Below, piece after piece: positions 16,092-24,498 of a DNA stretch of 64,000 nucleotides. The DNA lies in NCBI GenBank assembly GCA_963727845.1, contig CAVSHI010000003.1, positions 1,227,878 to 1,291,877 on the forward strand, read 5' to 3'. Numbering within the stretch: the first letter of the stretch is position 1; every line of letters starts with the position of its first letter. This DNA is from JBEKTW01 sp963727845. GTDB lineage: Bacteria > Bacteroidota > Ignavibacteria > UBA10030 > SZUA-254. The notes under the pieces were generated by a model. It saw nothing but the letters and a program-made list of their open reading frames with translations. It had not been told where the DNA came from and did no database searches. The position numbers were made by a program, and so were the translations under genes.

Positions 16092-18317
16092 TCACCGAAC
16101 AATTACAAATGGCACACTAATAGTCATAGAGAAATCGAAGCCCGGCTCAAACGCGTACATTCTATAAAGGCTCATATTATCGTGGTAGGCGCGGTTGAAG
16201 AAGTTGTGAATTTTGCAATCGACATTTACTCCACGGTCGAAAATTGTAAGCGCTCCACCGAATCCGGCATCAAATACTGCATAACCGGGCGTCCTCGTTT
16301 CCGAAGGATCAATCCTGTTTTGGCCGAACACAATATGTGCATCGGCAGAGCAATATGGTTCGTTGACAAGGGAGGCAGATGGGAAATTATATCTCAGCTC
16401 CATCATCAGGCGGTTGGCAGGAGTGAGCGGCAGCCATGTTCCAGCATCATCATTTCTTGCAAGCAGAACGTCTGCGCCAACACTCAGCGTTGCCCGGGTG
16501 GTTATCTTTTCGCTCAATTGCGCATCGATTCCCGTCAGGGTAGCGTTCGCCTGCCGCTCTGTGTACTTCTCATATCCGCTTGCCGAGTCGATCTCCCCTG
16601 TCGGACTAAGAAAAATGTAGCGGTTAACACGGTTGTAGTATGCCGATATCTCGCCGGTGACAATAGAACCTGTGATTCGCATAAGGAAGTCGGTCGAGAG
16701 GGATTGCTCCGGCACAAGATCCGGATTTCCCAATTTGTACATAAAACTTCCTGCCTGCAAGCCGTTGATAAAGAGCTCTTCGACGTTTGGCGCCCGCCAT
16801 CCGCTTCCTATGTCTGCACCGAACGAGATCTCATCGGAAGCGTGCCATAATATCCCAATCGATCCCGTGAGTGCCTGATAATTTCTCGTTTGTCCGACGA
16901 GGTCCAGAATTGCGTTGTCGGAAGTTTGCAGTGTTCGGTAGTCATACCGCGCTCCCGCAGAAATGTCAAGCGCCTGTAACTTGTAATCATCAAACATGAA
17001 GGCCGCCACTGTCGATTGGTGGTAAGCAGGAATTATCGGATCTGCCGGGACAAGGGTGGAATTTTGTTCTTCTAATGAAGAAATCCCAACTGTTCCGGAA
17101 TTATTATCCGATTCGTCATAGTAAAGTTTCGCGTCAAGCGAAAGCGATTGCAGGATCAAATGATCCTCAATAGAATCCTTCTCTTCATACTCGGCTGCAT
17201 CATTTCGCTGAAAAACACCGTCCAACGAAACCCGGAAGGGGGACGGCTGACTCTTGTAAGAAAGCTTGATTCTGTCGTGAATGGTAGCCTGGTAGGGCGT
17301 TCCGCCCGAATCGTCTCCCACAGGAAGGATTTCTCGATCTTGATCGAATCGTGAATATCCAAGAAGAAAATTGCCCCATTCCCGGTCAGTCGAAACCGTT
17401 CCTTCAAAATTCACTTCCGATGCTCCGGTATTGGGAAGAACGCCTTCCGGCGTTTGCACGTTTTCTGCTCCTCGAACCGTCAGGCTGGTATAATAATTTG
17501 CAAGCGATGTTGTCCCGCTCAACGCAGCGTGCCCAGCACCCTCAGTGTTGTTGCTGAAGCCATTCAGAACCACCTCACCCCGCATTTTCGACGAATCAAC
17601 ATTCTCTGAAGTCCCGTCAGCGTGGATGAAATTGACAACACCGCCGAGCGCATCAGAGCCGTACAAAACACTATTTGGACCTCTCACCACTTCAATTCGA
17701 CTCATGCTCAGCGCATCGATACCGGGACTATCATCGTCGTCCCAGGACTGGTAATCATAACGTTCGCCATCCTCGAGGATAACTACGCGTTGATATCCGA
17801 GTCCACGTATCACGGGCTTTGCGCTGAACGGCCCGCTGTGAGCCATGGATACGCCGGGGAGGTTGCTGAGCGCCGCTCCGACTGCCGAACCGGCGTTTTC
17901 AAGGAGTTCACGACCTTGAATTACTGAAACAGACTGGGGCGAGTTCGCAACGTCCGACGGTTGAGGTTTCGCCGTAACGGTTACCGTGTGAAGCGTCACA
18001 AAATTTTCTGGCATCACAATCAAGACAAAGGTGGAGTCTGAAGAAACTGCGACGTTGAGTGAGATGCTATCGTATCCTATTCTCAACACCTTCATCGAAT
18101 AGTTCCCCCGGGGAATGTTACCAAAGACAAAGTTTCCGTTGTATATGGTTGAAGTTGATTGACGCAATGTCGGAATAGAGATTGTGGCGTTTGCAATGGC
18201 CGCGCTATCTTTGTCGACGACAGTGCCATAAAGCACCTGAGAAAATGCGTCATCACAAACGAAAATTGAAGCGGAGAAAACGAAGACAATCAATTCTCTG
18301 AATAATCTATTCTTCAT
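16092..18317 (-). CDS. TonB-dependent outer-membrane receptor with regulatory-like N-terminus
   Basis: A signal peptide is followed by a CarboxypepD_reg-like domain (LYGTVVDKDSAAIANATISI...). A TonB plug comes next, with strong signatures (SVSVIQGRELLENAGSAVG, LPGVSMAHSGPFSAKPVIRG, RIEVVRGPNSVLYGSDALGG), then a barrel ending FEPGFDFSMTISVPFVIVR. The plug carries a SWDDDDSPG loop rich in Asp and a DALSMSR strand, similar in style to metal (ZnuD-like) receptors, but the ligand is not determinable. The start is set at the ATG at 18317; an in-frame GTG two codons upstream is possible. It lies downstream of tRNA-Arg on the same strand with a palindromic repeat between them. Confidence 0.9.
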   Translation of the reverse strand: MKNRLFRELIVFVFSASIFVCDDAFSQVLYGTVVDKDSAAIANATISIPTLRQSTSTIYNGNFVFGNIPRGNYSMKVLRIGYDSISLNVAVSSDSTFVLIVMPENFVTLHTVTVTAKPQPSDVANSPQSVSVIQGRELLENAGSAVGAALSNLPGVSMAHSGPFSAKPVIRGLGYQRVVILEDGERYDYQSWDDDDSPGIDALSMSRIEVVRGPNSVLYGSDALGGVVNFIHADGTSENVDSSKMRGEVVLNGFSNNTEGAGHAALSGTTSLANYYTSLTVRGAENVQTPEGVLPNTGASEVNFEGTVSTDREWGNFLLGYSRFDQDREILPVGDDSGGTPYQATIHDRIKLSYKSQPSPFRVSLDGVFQRNDAAEYEEKDSIEDHLILQSLSLDAKLYYDESDNNSGTVGISSLEEQNSTLVPADPIIPAYHQSTVAAFMFDDYKLQALDISAGARYDYRTLQTSDNAILDLVGQTRNYQALTGSIGILWHASDEISFGADIGSGWRAPNVEELFINGLQAGSFMYKLGNPDLVPEQSLSTDFLMRITGSIVTGEISAYYNRVNRYIFLSPTGEIDSASGYEKYTERQANATLTGIDAQLSEKITTRATLSVGADVLLARNDDAGTWLPLTPANRLMMELRYNFPSASLVNEPYCSADAHIVFGQNRIDPSETRTPGYAVFDAGFGGALTIFDRGVNVDCKIHNFFNRAYHDNMSLYRMYAFEPGFDFSMTISVPFVIVR

Positions 18318-18507
18318 AAACACTGCTCAAGTTATTCAACCGACTCAGTCCAGGAAAAACACCTCTAACATCAGAACAATGCAAGTCACCTCGTCCGCGA
18401 GCCGACGTAAATGTAGTGTGACGGAGTCGAGCCGGCATAGTAACCCGTGCGCTGATTGATTGAAATGCTGACCTGCCGGTGAGCCTATCAGGGAACCCCC
18501 TGCTTCC

Positions 18508-18578
18508 AAAATAACATGAGTTAGCGATCTTCCCGAGCGAGCGAAGCGAGTCGAGGGAGCTAACTCATACGTTATTTT
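18508..18578. repeat. Large imperfect palindrome with a GAGCGAGCGAAGCGAG core
   Basis: The outer arms AAAATAACATGAGTTAGC (18508-18525) and its complement (18559-18578, two extra bases) enclose a self-complementary core, TCCCGAGCGAGCGAAGCGAG followed by TCGAGGGA. It could form a long cruciform or RNA hairpin. It lies between tRNA-Arg and the TonB receptor. It resembles REP-like elements with the TCGCTTCGCTC motif found between genes in many bacteria. Confidence 0.7.
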
Positions 18579-18610
18579 GAGAATCCCGTCAGCTTTAGGA
18601 CGGGACCTTG

Positions 18611-18684
18611 TGCGCCCAGAGGGACTTGAACCCCCAACCCTTTGGTCCGAAGCCAAATGCTCTATCCAATTGAGCTATGGGCGC
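18611..18684 (-). tRNA. tRNA-Arg (anticodon TCG)
   Basis: The minus strand folds into a complete cloverleaf. The acceptor stem is GCGCCCA/TGGGCGC with discriminator A, and the D arm is GCTC...GAGC. The anticodon stem is TTTGG/CCAAA with loop CTTCGGA (anticodon TCG, reading CGA). The T arm is GGGGG-TTCAAGT-CCCTC. The 3' CCA is not encoded. No atypical bases were seen. Confidence 0.95.
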
Positions 18685-18836
18685 GGTGAATCGTCAACGT
18701 TACAATGTAGAAAAAGTCGCCCTCTTTTACAAAGCGAATGACAACATCCCGGATCGCCTGATTGAAAATAGGCAAAAAAATCACTACCATGGTGTGATTG
18801 TCTTGGATACAATGATGAATTCCCGACGAGACAACG

Positions 18837-20363
18837 TTGAATCATAGAATCAACCCTGCCTATTCCATCGCTGCGGCGCTCTCGCTGGCGATCGGGATTG
18901 TCTCCGCCTTCTCGCTCCGATGGGTCTGTGACGACGCGTTCATCACGTTTCGCTATATCGAGAACTTCCTGAACGGCAACGGACTCGTCTACAACGTCGG
19001 AGAACGCGTCGAAGGATACACACACTTCCTCTGGCTGATGATTGTGGCAGCTTTCCAATGGCTCGGCGCAAACCCGGTCCCGACGTCGGAATACCTCGGC
19101 CTCGCCACCTTCGCCGGCGTGCTCGTGCTCGCCGTAGTCATCTCCCATCATGTCGGAAAAGGGACATACCTCCCACTCGCCGCGCTCATGCTCGCTTTCC
19201 ATTACGACTTCGGGATCTGGGCGACGAGCGGACTCGAAACGATGGCGTTCACGTTCCTCATCCTCTGCTCGGCGTATCTCCTGTTCGTCCGCCGGATGTT
19301 CTTCTGGGGCGGGTTTGCGCTGATGTTATCGGTGTTGATGCGACCGGATGGAGCGTTGATCTGTGCGGTTGCCTTTGTCTGCGTCGTCAGGGACGGGCGC
19401 CGTGCGGTCATGAAGTTTCTTCTTCCCTTCCTGTTTCTTGTCGCCTGGCTGGGCTGGAAGTACTGGTACTACGGTGACATCCTGCCGAATACCTACTACG
19501 CAAAATCCGCCGGCCTGAGCTATTTCAGCCAGGGGTTCGAGTACCTGTGGACATACTTTGAGCCTTATAAAACCTCGTGTATCTTTCTTCTTGGACTTCT
19601 TGTCCTCCGGGACCGGCTGGTGCAGTTCTGCCTCGGCGCGATCGTTGTGTACAGTACGCTCTTCGTAGCAAGAATCGGCGGGGATTTTATGTACGCGCGC
19701 TTCATGATCCCGCTCATTCCGCTGATGTATATCGCGGGCGAGATCTCTGTCCGGGAATTGCTCAGGGAGAATCGATGGATCTGGGCGGTTTTTGTCGTAT
19801 TGCCCTTGATCGTGTGGGCCGAACGATCGCCGCGGAACGCGCTGTTCAGCGCGGCGGACGGATCTCACAAGGAAACGTATTTGGATTACGGCGGCATCGC
19901 GGACGAACATTGGTATTATACCTCATCCCGCGAGGGAAATATAAACCGGATCGAACACGATGAATTGTTCGGACGGAAACTGAAAATGATGTTCGAAGGC
20001 GAGTACGTCCGGGTGCTCTTGCGCGGCCAGGATGCCCTCGCCTATTATGCAAAATTCCCGGAGTGCGTCGAAGAAAACGGACTCACCGACGTGTACATCG
20101 CCCACCTGCCCGTTGCGGATCGGGGAAGACCGGGTCACGAGAAGACGGCGCCATGGGACTATCTTCTCGCACGGAAAGTGCATTTTCTGTTCATGCGCAA
20201 GCCGGACGAATTCCCTCCCGAAGGAGAAGCGGCATTCCGGTTCATGGATGGATGGGTCGGCGCGCTGATCATCTCTGCCGACGAAGGACTCCTGTCACGC
20301 CTTCAGCGGAAATGGCCCGATGATTTCAAGTACCACCTTCCTTCGCAGCCTCTTCATCATTAA
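18837..20363 (+). CDS. GT-C-type membrane glycosyltransferase-like protein
   Basis: The protein of about 508 residues has 8-10 hydrophobic helices in its first 340 residues and a soluble C-terminal part. Near the N-terminus it carries CDDAFITFRYIENFLNGNG then VYNVGERVEGYTHFLW. This is the first periplasmic loop motif of GT-C enzymes related to mycobacterial AftB and ArnT/PMT-like families; the paired Asp is the likely catalytic or metal residue. These enzymes transfer sugars from polyprenyl carriers to cell-envelope acceptors. The only good N-terminal start is TTG at 18837, because an in-frame TGA lies at 18813 and the next Met is inside the protein. The acceptor and donor sugar are unknown. 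Confidence 0.8.
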   Translation: MNHRINPAYSIAAALSLAIGIVSAFSLRWVCDDAFITFRYIENFLNGNGLVYNVGERVEGYTHFLWLMIVAAFQWLGANPVPTSEYLGLATFAGVLVLAVVISHHVGKGTYLPLAALMLAFHYDFGIWATSGLETMAFTFLILCSAYLLFVRRMFFWGGFALMLSVLMRPDGALICAVAFVCVVRDGRRAVMKFLLPFLFLVAWLGWKYWYYGDILPNTYYAKSAGLSYFSQGFEYLWTYFEPYKTSCIFLLGLLVLRDRLVQFCLGAIVVYSTLFVARIGGDFMYARFMIPLIPLMYIAGEISVRELLRENRWIWAVFVVLPLIVWAERSPRNALFSAADGSHKETYLDYGGIADEHWYYTSSREGNINRIEHDELFGRKLKMMFEGEYVRVLLRGQDALAYYAKFPECVEENGLTDVYIAHLPVADRGRPGHEKTAPWDYLLARKVHFLFMRKPDEFPPEGEAAFRFMDGWVGALIISADEGLLSRLQRKWPDDFKYHLPSQPLHH

Positions 20364-20385
20364 GAAGTGATGCTCCAACCGCCGC

Positions 20386-20414
20386 TTGATTGAGTCCTCT
20401 CGAATTCGTATCAT
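20386..20414 (+). promoter_or_regulatory. Sigma70-type promoter of the SPFH gene
   Basis: TTGATT - 17 nt - TATCAT, about 85 bp before the ATG at 20499. A second AT-rich TATCATAC follows at once, so the exact -10 is slightly ambiguous. Confidence 0.6.
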
Positions 20415-20498
20415 ATGGTATCATACTTCCATCTGGCGGGCAATATTCGACAATGAAACTATTAAGCATTTCATCAAACACTACGTAAGGAGTTCAAA

Positions 20499-21380
20499 AT
20501 GGAAAACGACGGATTAATTGGCCTGTGGACGCTCGTAGGAATAATTGCCGTTGTGTTCTTTCTCATCGGCATAAGAATTGTCAGACCGACACATCGGGGC
20601 CTTGTTGAGAGACTCGGCAAATACAGAAAGTTTGCCGGCCCGGGATTTCACTGGGTATTTCCCATGGTGGACAAGCTTTACAGAGTGAACATAACCGAAC
20701 AGATGATCAATGCCGACCCGCAGGAAATCATTACCAATGACAATCTCAACGCGATGGTCGATGCGCAGATCTACTTCAAGGTCAAAGCCGACGAAGAAAG
20801 TGTGCGAAGCTCACAGTATAATGTTTATGATGTCCGGATTCAGATCGTGAGTCTTGCCCGGACAACGCTGAGAAACATCATCGGAACGCTGACCCTGAAA
20901 TCCGCGAACAGTGAGAGGGGCAAGATCAACGACGAGCTTCACACGATACTGATGAAAGAAACCACGACCTGGGGAATTGATATCGTACGGGCCGAGCTGA
21001 AGGAGATTGATCCTCCGAAGGATGTTCAGGAGACCATGAACAAAGTCGTCAAGGCGGAGAACGAGAAAATCGCAGCGGTGGATTTCGCGACCGCCGCCGA
21101 GACAACTGCCGACGGCGTCAAGAGGGCGGAGATAAAGAAAGCGGAAGGAATTCGACAGGCGAGAATATTGGAAGCCGAAGGCGAATCCGAAGCGATTCGA
21201 TTGATCAACGAAGCTGCCAACAAGTACTTCGTGGGTAACGCGCAGCTCCTCAAGAGACTCGAAACGGTCCAGGCGTCGCTCGAAAACAACACCAAGGTGG
21301 TCGTTCCCGGCAACGCAGAACTTGTGAATGTTATTGGCGACCTTGCCGGCGTCTTACCATTGAAAAGGGACTCGGCGTAA
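20499..21380 (+). CDS. SPFH/band-7 (stomatin-like) membrane protein
   Basis: The 293-residue protein has an N-terminal membrane helix (VGIIAVVFFLIGIRIV), then the band-7 domain opening RPTHRGLVERLGKYRKF-AGPG. It runs through VNITEQMINADPQEIIT and RTTLRNIIGTLTL. A long Ala/Glu-rich coiled coil (VVKAENEKIAAVDFATAAET...) and a C-terminal hydrophobic stretch ending VIGDLAGVLPL follow. Stomatin-like proteins oligomerise into membrane rings and often scaffold or regulate proteases. GTAAGGAG at 7-8 nt before the ATG is a strong ribosome binding site. NfeD/ClpP-like partners usually found beside such genes are not seen; the next gene encodes an unrelated membrane protein. Confidence 0.92.
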   Translation: MENDGLIGLWTLVGIIAVVFFLIGIRIVRPTHRGLVERLGKYRKFAGPGFHWVFPMVDKLYRVNITEQMINADPQEIITNDNLNAMVDAQIYFKVKADEESVRSSQYNVYDVRIQIVSLARTTLRNIIGTLTLKSANSERGKINDELHTILMKETTTWGIDIVRAELKEIDPPKDVQETMNKVVKAENEKIAAVDFATAAETTADGVKRAEIKKAEGIRQARILEAEGESEAIRLINEAANKYFVGNAQLLKRLETVQASLENNTKVVVPGNAELVNVIGDLAGVLPLKRDSA

Positions 21381-21471
21381 ACTGTGCATCACGCGTCGTC
21401 CTTTGAAGCAGACGGATCTTCCTTCTATCCGATAATAAAGGATGCTCCCTTGAAACGAATGACTGCAGGAA

Positions 21472-21930
21472 ATGTGGAATAAACTCTGTCCCGCCGTACC
21501 CCGCCGCTGGTTGTTCGCCGTTGCGGGAATCCTCTGGATCGGCGTCGGGTTTTTGCTCTGTGCGCGGGCCATCGTATGGCTTGAGACGTTTTCGGCGGGT
21601 GCAGAGTTGCTGTTGGAATTGATCGGAGGATTGGCGGCGTTTGTTATTTATCGCTACGGGCTGTCCAGTATCGTCAGAAAAAACATCGACCGCATCACGA
21701 CCCTGCCGGAAAACGCCTGTGTCTTCGCATTTGCGGCATGGAGGAGTTATATCATGATCGGGCTGATGGTTTCACTCGGAATTACGCTGCGGAATTCATC
21801 CATCCCGAAGATCTACCTCGCCGTTCCGTATACGGCAATGGGCGGAGCTCTCATGGTTGGGAGCGTGCGGCTGTTTCGTCATTTCATTGCGGTTGTGGAA
21901 GAGAAGGGAAATCGGAACGGAAACCCCTGA
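21472..21930 (+). CDS. Small membrane protein of unknown function
   Basis: The 152-residue protein has four hydrophobic stretches (LFAVAGILWIGVGFLLC, LLLELIGGLAAFVIY, SYIMIGLMVSLGITL, VPYTAMGGALMVGSVRLF) and a short polar C-terminus. I recognise no family with certainty; the IPKIYLAVPYTAMGGAL stretch is typical of uncharacterised bacterial membrane proteins. It follows the SPFH gene after about 90 bp on the same strand and may be co-transcribed, but no functional link can be shown. It converges with the PilB-like gene. Confidence 0.6.
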   Translation: MWNKLCPAVPRRWLFAVAGILWIGVGFLLCARAIVWLETFSAGAELLLELIGGLAAFVIYRYGLSSIVRKNIDRITTLPENACVFAFAAWRSYIMIGLMVSLGITLRNSSIPKIYLAVPYTAMGGALMVGSVRLFRHFIAVVEEKGNRNGNP

Positions 21931-21996
21931 GAGTTCTCGGGAGTGTGGGGCTTCATTTGGAAATCAGGTAAGGGCGGCTGGGACGGCGCGGGGTCT

Positions 21997-23247
21997 TTAG
22001 CCCAGCGAGCGGATAACTTCTTCGGGAGCGGTTACGCCGATGATTGCCTTCTTGATTGCATCCGTACGCAGGTCTTCAAAGCCCGAGGCGTAAGCGGCTT
22101 CTTTCAACTCCAGGAACGAAGCCTGGCGATAAATAAGGTCGCGAAGGCGGTCGTCGATGGCCAGGATCTCATGGATTCCCGTCCGCTCCCGGTATCCGGT
22201 CCCGCCGCAAAGCTCGCAGCCCTTGCCTTTGAAAAATGTCGGAAACTGCGTAGCGCCGAGTTGCGCAAGTTCCTCGTTCGTAGGCTGGTATTCCTCTTTG
22301 CACGAATCGCAGATTTTTCTGATGAGTTTTTGGCATACGATTCCTGCCAACGACGTGGCTACCCAGTACGGAGCCATGCCGAAATTGAGGAGGCGCGGGA
22401 TTGCGCCGAGCGTGTCGCTTGCGAGAATTGTGCTGAGGACGAGGTTGCCCGCGAGAACTGCTTCTGCCGCAACCATGCCGGTTTCCAGATCCCTGACCTC
22501 GCTAAGCATGATGACATTCGGGCTCTGCCGGAGTATCGGACGCAGGGCTTCAGAAAGAGTGTACGTTTTATCGAACGCAATCTGAACCTGTGTGGCAAAA
22601 TCCCAGTTAAATTCAACCGGGTTCTCGATGGTGATGATGTTCTTCTCGGGCGATTCTATTTCATGGACGCAGGCACGCATGATGGTGCTTAACCCGCTGC
22701 CGGCAGAGCCCGTTAACAGGATGAGCCCGGTCGGCCTGTGGAGGAGTCGCCGGAGTTTCTCCAGGTTCTCGTTGGATAACCCGATGTCGTCCACTTTTGA
22801 AACGTTCGCGCCTTTGTTGAAGATGCGCAGCGCCAATCGTTCGCCGGTGATCGTCGGCAGTGTGTTGACCCGGACATCAAACTGATAAGTTCCGATTGTA
22901 ACCGAGTACCGCCCTTCCTGGGGTTTCTTCTTTTCGAATTGATTCAGATTTGCCTTGGTCTTGATGACGCTGGCAACGTTTTCGGAAATTTCTTTCGGAA
23001 GGGAAACGAGGTGCTTGAGCATTCCTTCCGAGCCCAGGCGAACGCGGAGCTCGGCTTCCTTTGGCTCAATATGAACGTCGGTGGCTCCTTCCTTTACTGC
23101 CCGGAGGATGATCTCTTCGACCATGGCATCGGCGGTCGGCAGCTTGCCTCCGCGAAAAATATCCCGGATCTTGTCCTTCGAAAAAACGCTGACGTCAAAT
23201 AAACCGAGATTGACCTTGCTCGGAATCTTCTTGAATTCTTCGATCAT
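21997..23247 (-). CDS. PilB/GspE-type secretion ATPase homologue lacking the Walker A lysine
   Basis: The 416-residue protein keeps the N2-ATPase-Zn layout of type II secretion/type IV pilus assembly ATPases: DVHIEPKEAELRVR (56-70), KLIRKICDSC and GKGCELCGGTGYRERTG (Cys 313, 316, 344, 347; zinc). The nucleotide site is altered. Walker A reads TGSAGSGLST (179-188), with Leu186 where Lys is essential. The Asp box reads TIENPVE instead of EDP. Walker B reads MLSEVRD. The His box reads STILASDT without His. It also lacks the N-terminal MshEN domain. It is therefore probably a non-hydrolysing paralogue with a regulatory or structural role. It follows a receiver-domain protein in the same operon. 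Confidence 0.88.
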   Translation of the reverse strand: MIEEFKKIPSKVNLGLFDVSVFSKDKIRDIFRGGKLPTADAMVEEIILRAVKEGATDVHIEPKEAELRVRLGSEGMLKHLVSLPKEISENVASVIKTKANLNQFEKKKPQEGRYSVTIGTYQFDVRVNTLPTITGERLALRIFNKGANVSKVDDIGLSNENLEKLRRLLHRPTGLILLTGSAGSGLSTIMRACVHEIESPEKNIITIENPVEFNWDFATQVQIAFDKTYTLSEALRPILRQSPNVIMLSEVRDLETGMVAAEAVLAGNLVLSTILASDTLGAIPRLLNFGMAPYWVATSLAGIVCQKLIRKICDSCKEEYQPTNEELAQLGATQFPTFFKGKGCELCGGTGYRERTGIHEILAIDDRLRDLIYRQASFLELKEAAYASGFEDLRTDAIKKAIIGVTAPEEVIRSLG

Positions 23248-23296
23248 TGCGTTAACATCCTACGTGGACTTTGCATGATACCGGCCGGGATGGTAT

Positions 23297-23668
23297 TCAT
23301 GATCGCTTGACAGCCTGCTCAACGGACGATAGAACATCATCGAGCGAGAACGGCTTGTTAATGAAATCCACCGCTCCAAATTGCTTCGCCTCCATGGCGA
23401 GCTTGAGGTCGGCGAAGCCCGTCAACATGATGGCTTTCGTGGAAGGGCAGTTCTGGCTGATGTACTTAAGAACCTGAATCCCGCTGACCTTCGGCATCCT
23501 GATATCGAGAAGAATCACATCTATTTTCCTCTCGCCGAGACGGGCTATCGCTTCTTCTCCATCGACAGCGAGGTGGACCTCGTAGCCGGCTTTCGTGAGT
23601 TGGCTGTTTAGGATATCTCGGAAACTATCTTCGTCATCCGCAACGAGAATCCGATGTTTGACGGCCAT
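23297..23668 (-). CDS. Single-domain response regulator (receiver only)
   Basis: The 123-residue protein is a lone REC domain. It has the acidic pair in ILVADDEDS (residues 8-14), the phosphoacceptor Asp in VILLDIRMP (about residue 55), the Thr in IMLTGFAD and the Lys in INKPFS. There is no output domain, so it acts through protein contacts, as CheY does. GAGAGAG lies upstream of the ATG. It precedes the lysine-less PilB-like gene by 49 bp on the same strand; a shared role in controlling a pilus, secretion or gliding apparatus is a reasonable inference. Confidence 0.93.
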   Translation of the reverse strand: MAVKHRILVADDEDSFRDILNSQLTKAGYEVHLAVDGEEAIARLGERKIDVILLDIRMPKVSGIQVLKYISQNCPSTKAIMLTGFADLKLAMEAKQFGAVDFINKPFSLDDVLSSVEQAVKRS

Positions 23669-24085
23669 AGCGATACTCTCTCTAATTGTTATAAACCAGC
23701 TCCCGGGCAGACATTCTGCGCCCCGGGAAGATCCCCTAAAGATAAGGATTCTTCATTTCGATAGCAACTGCCGGTAGTCGCACCAAAGGTAACGAAAATG
23801 TGCATGCCGACTCGGCCCTTTCCTTGGATTGCCGATATAATAGTATGGTTCTCAAATGCGAGAAACCGTCCCTTGCGCACTCGCAGGAATGAAACGGGCT
23901 GACTCATCCGCATCCCCAAAGCAGCCAAATTCCCAACCATCTCTTGGCATGTAATCTGAAGACTAAGATGACAGCATCCGAACTCGGCGCTCTGGCGATC
24001 TGCTGCATAAAAAAAGATGCACCAACGGGCAGTGGGCCGTCTTTCGTATTCGAAGTTTTCAACATATGATATCCTGGACTTCATA
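23669..24085. other. Intergenic region without a supportable gene
   Basis: A 150-codon minus-strand frame covers 23689-24141, but its composition (many Cys, Arg and Met, no domain, no ribosome binding site) does not support a gene. No terminator or RNA was recognised. Confidence 0.45.
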
Positions 24086-24418
24086 ATGTATCCGATCTGG
24101 ATTGAACCGCGGAATGCACTCCATCTGAATGTCTCAAACATTTTGCTGGGGGTTGCAGTCGTTGCCCTGGTCTTCTACTTTATGTACGTCATTCTGGATG
24201 GAGTCGTTCGGCATTGGAGGGAACAGAAACGTCAAAGGAAGATGTCGGCAGATTTATCCGATTTCCTGTCCGAATTGGGTGTCACAATGCGAGATGGGGG
24301 TGAAAGAAAGAAAAAGGAATCTCGGCGCAATCCGAAGAAGGCCAAAGGCAGAAAAGTGAAATGCTCCGCGGTCCTGATTCCTTTGGGCCGGCAATACTTG
24401 TTCCCCTCGCGACCATAG
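24086..24418 (+). CDS. Possible small single-pass membrane protein
   Basis: From the ATG at 24086 the frame encodes about 110 residues. A clear membrane helix (ILLGVAVVALVFYFMYVIL, about residues 18-36) is followed by a strongly basic region (HWREQKRQRK, KKKESRRNPKKAKGRK). The helix is convincing and its orientation fits the positive-inside rule, but there is no strong ribosome binding site and no family match. The C-terminal 20 residues look non-conserved. It could be a real small membrane protein or a chance frame. Confidence 0.4.
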   Translation: MYPIWIEPRNALHLNVSNILLGVAVVALVFYFMYVILDGVVRHWREQKRQRKMSADLSDFLSELGVTMRDGGERKKKESRRNPKKAKGRKVKCSAVLIPLGRQYLFPSRP

Positions 24419-24498
24419 CAGATGCAGCGGCTCGGGAAGCCCGGTCTGTGCGAGTGGGCTTGCGAGTTCTTCCTCTATTAGTTACCTTCCAATAGATC

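Noticed and set aside
23689..24141. 150-codon minus-strand frame as a gene
   Set aside because: It has no ribosome site, no domain and unusual Cys/Met content, and it conflicts with the small membrane protein candidate at 24086.
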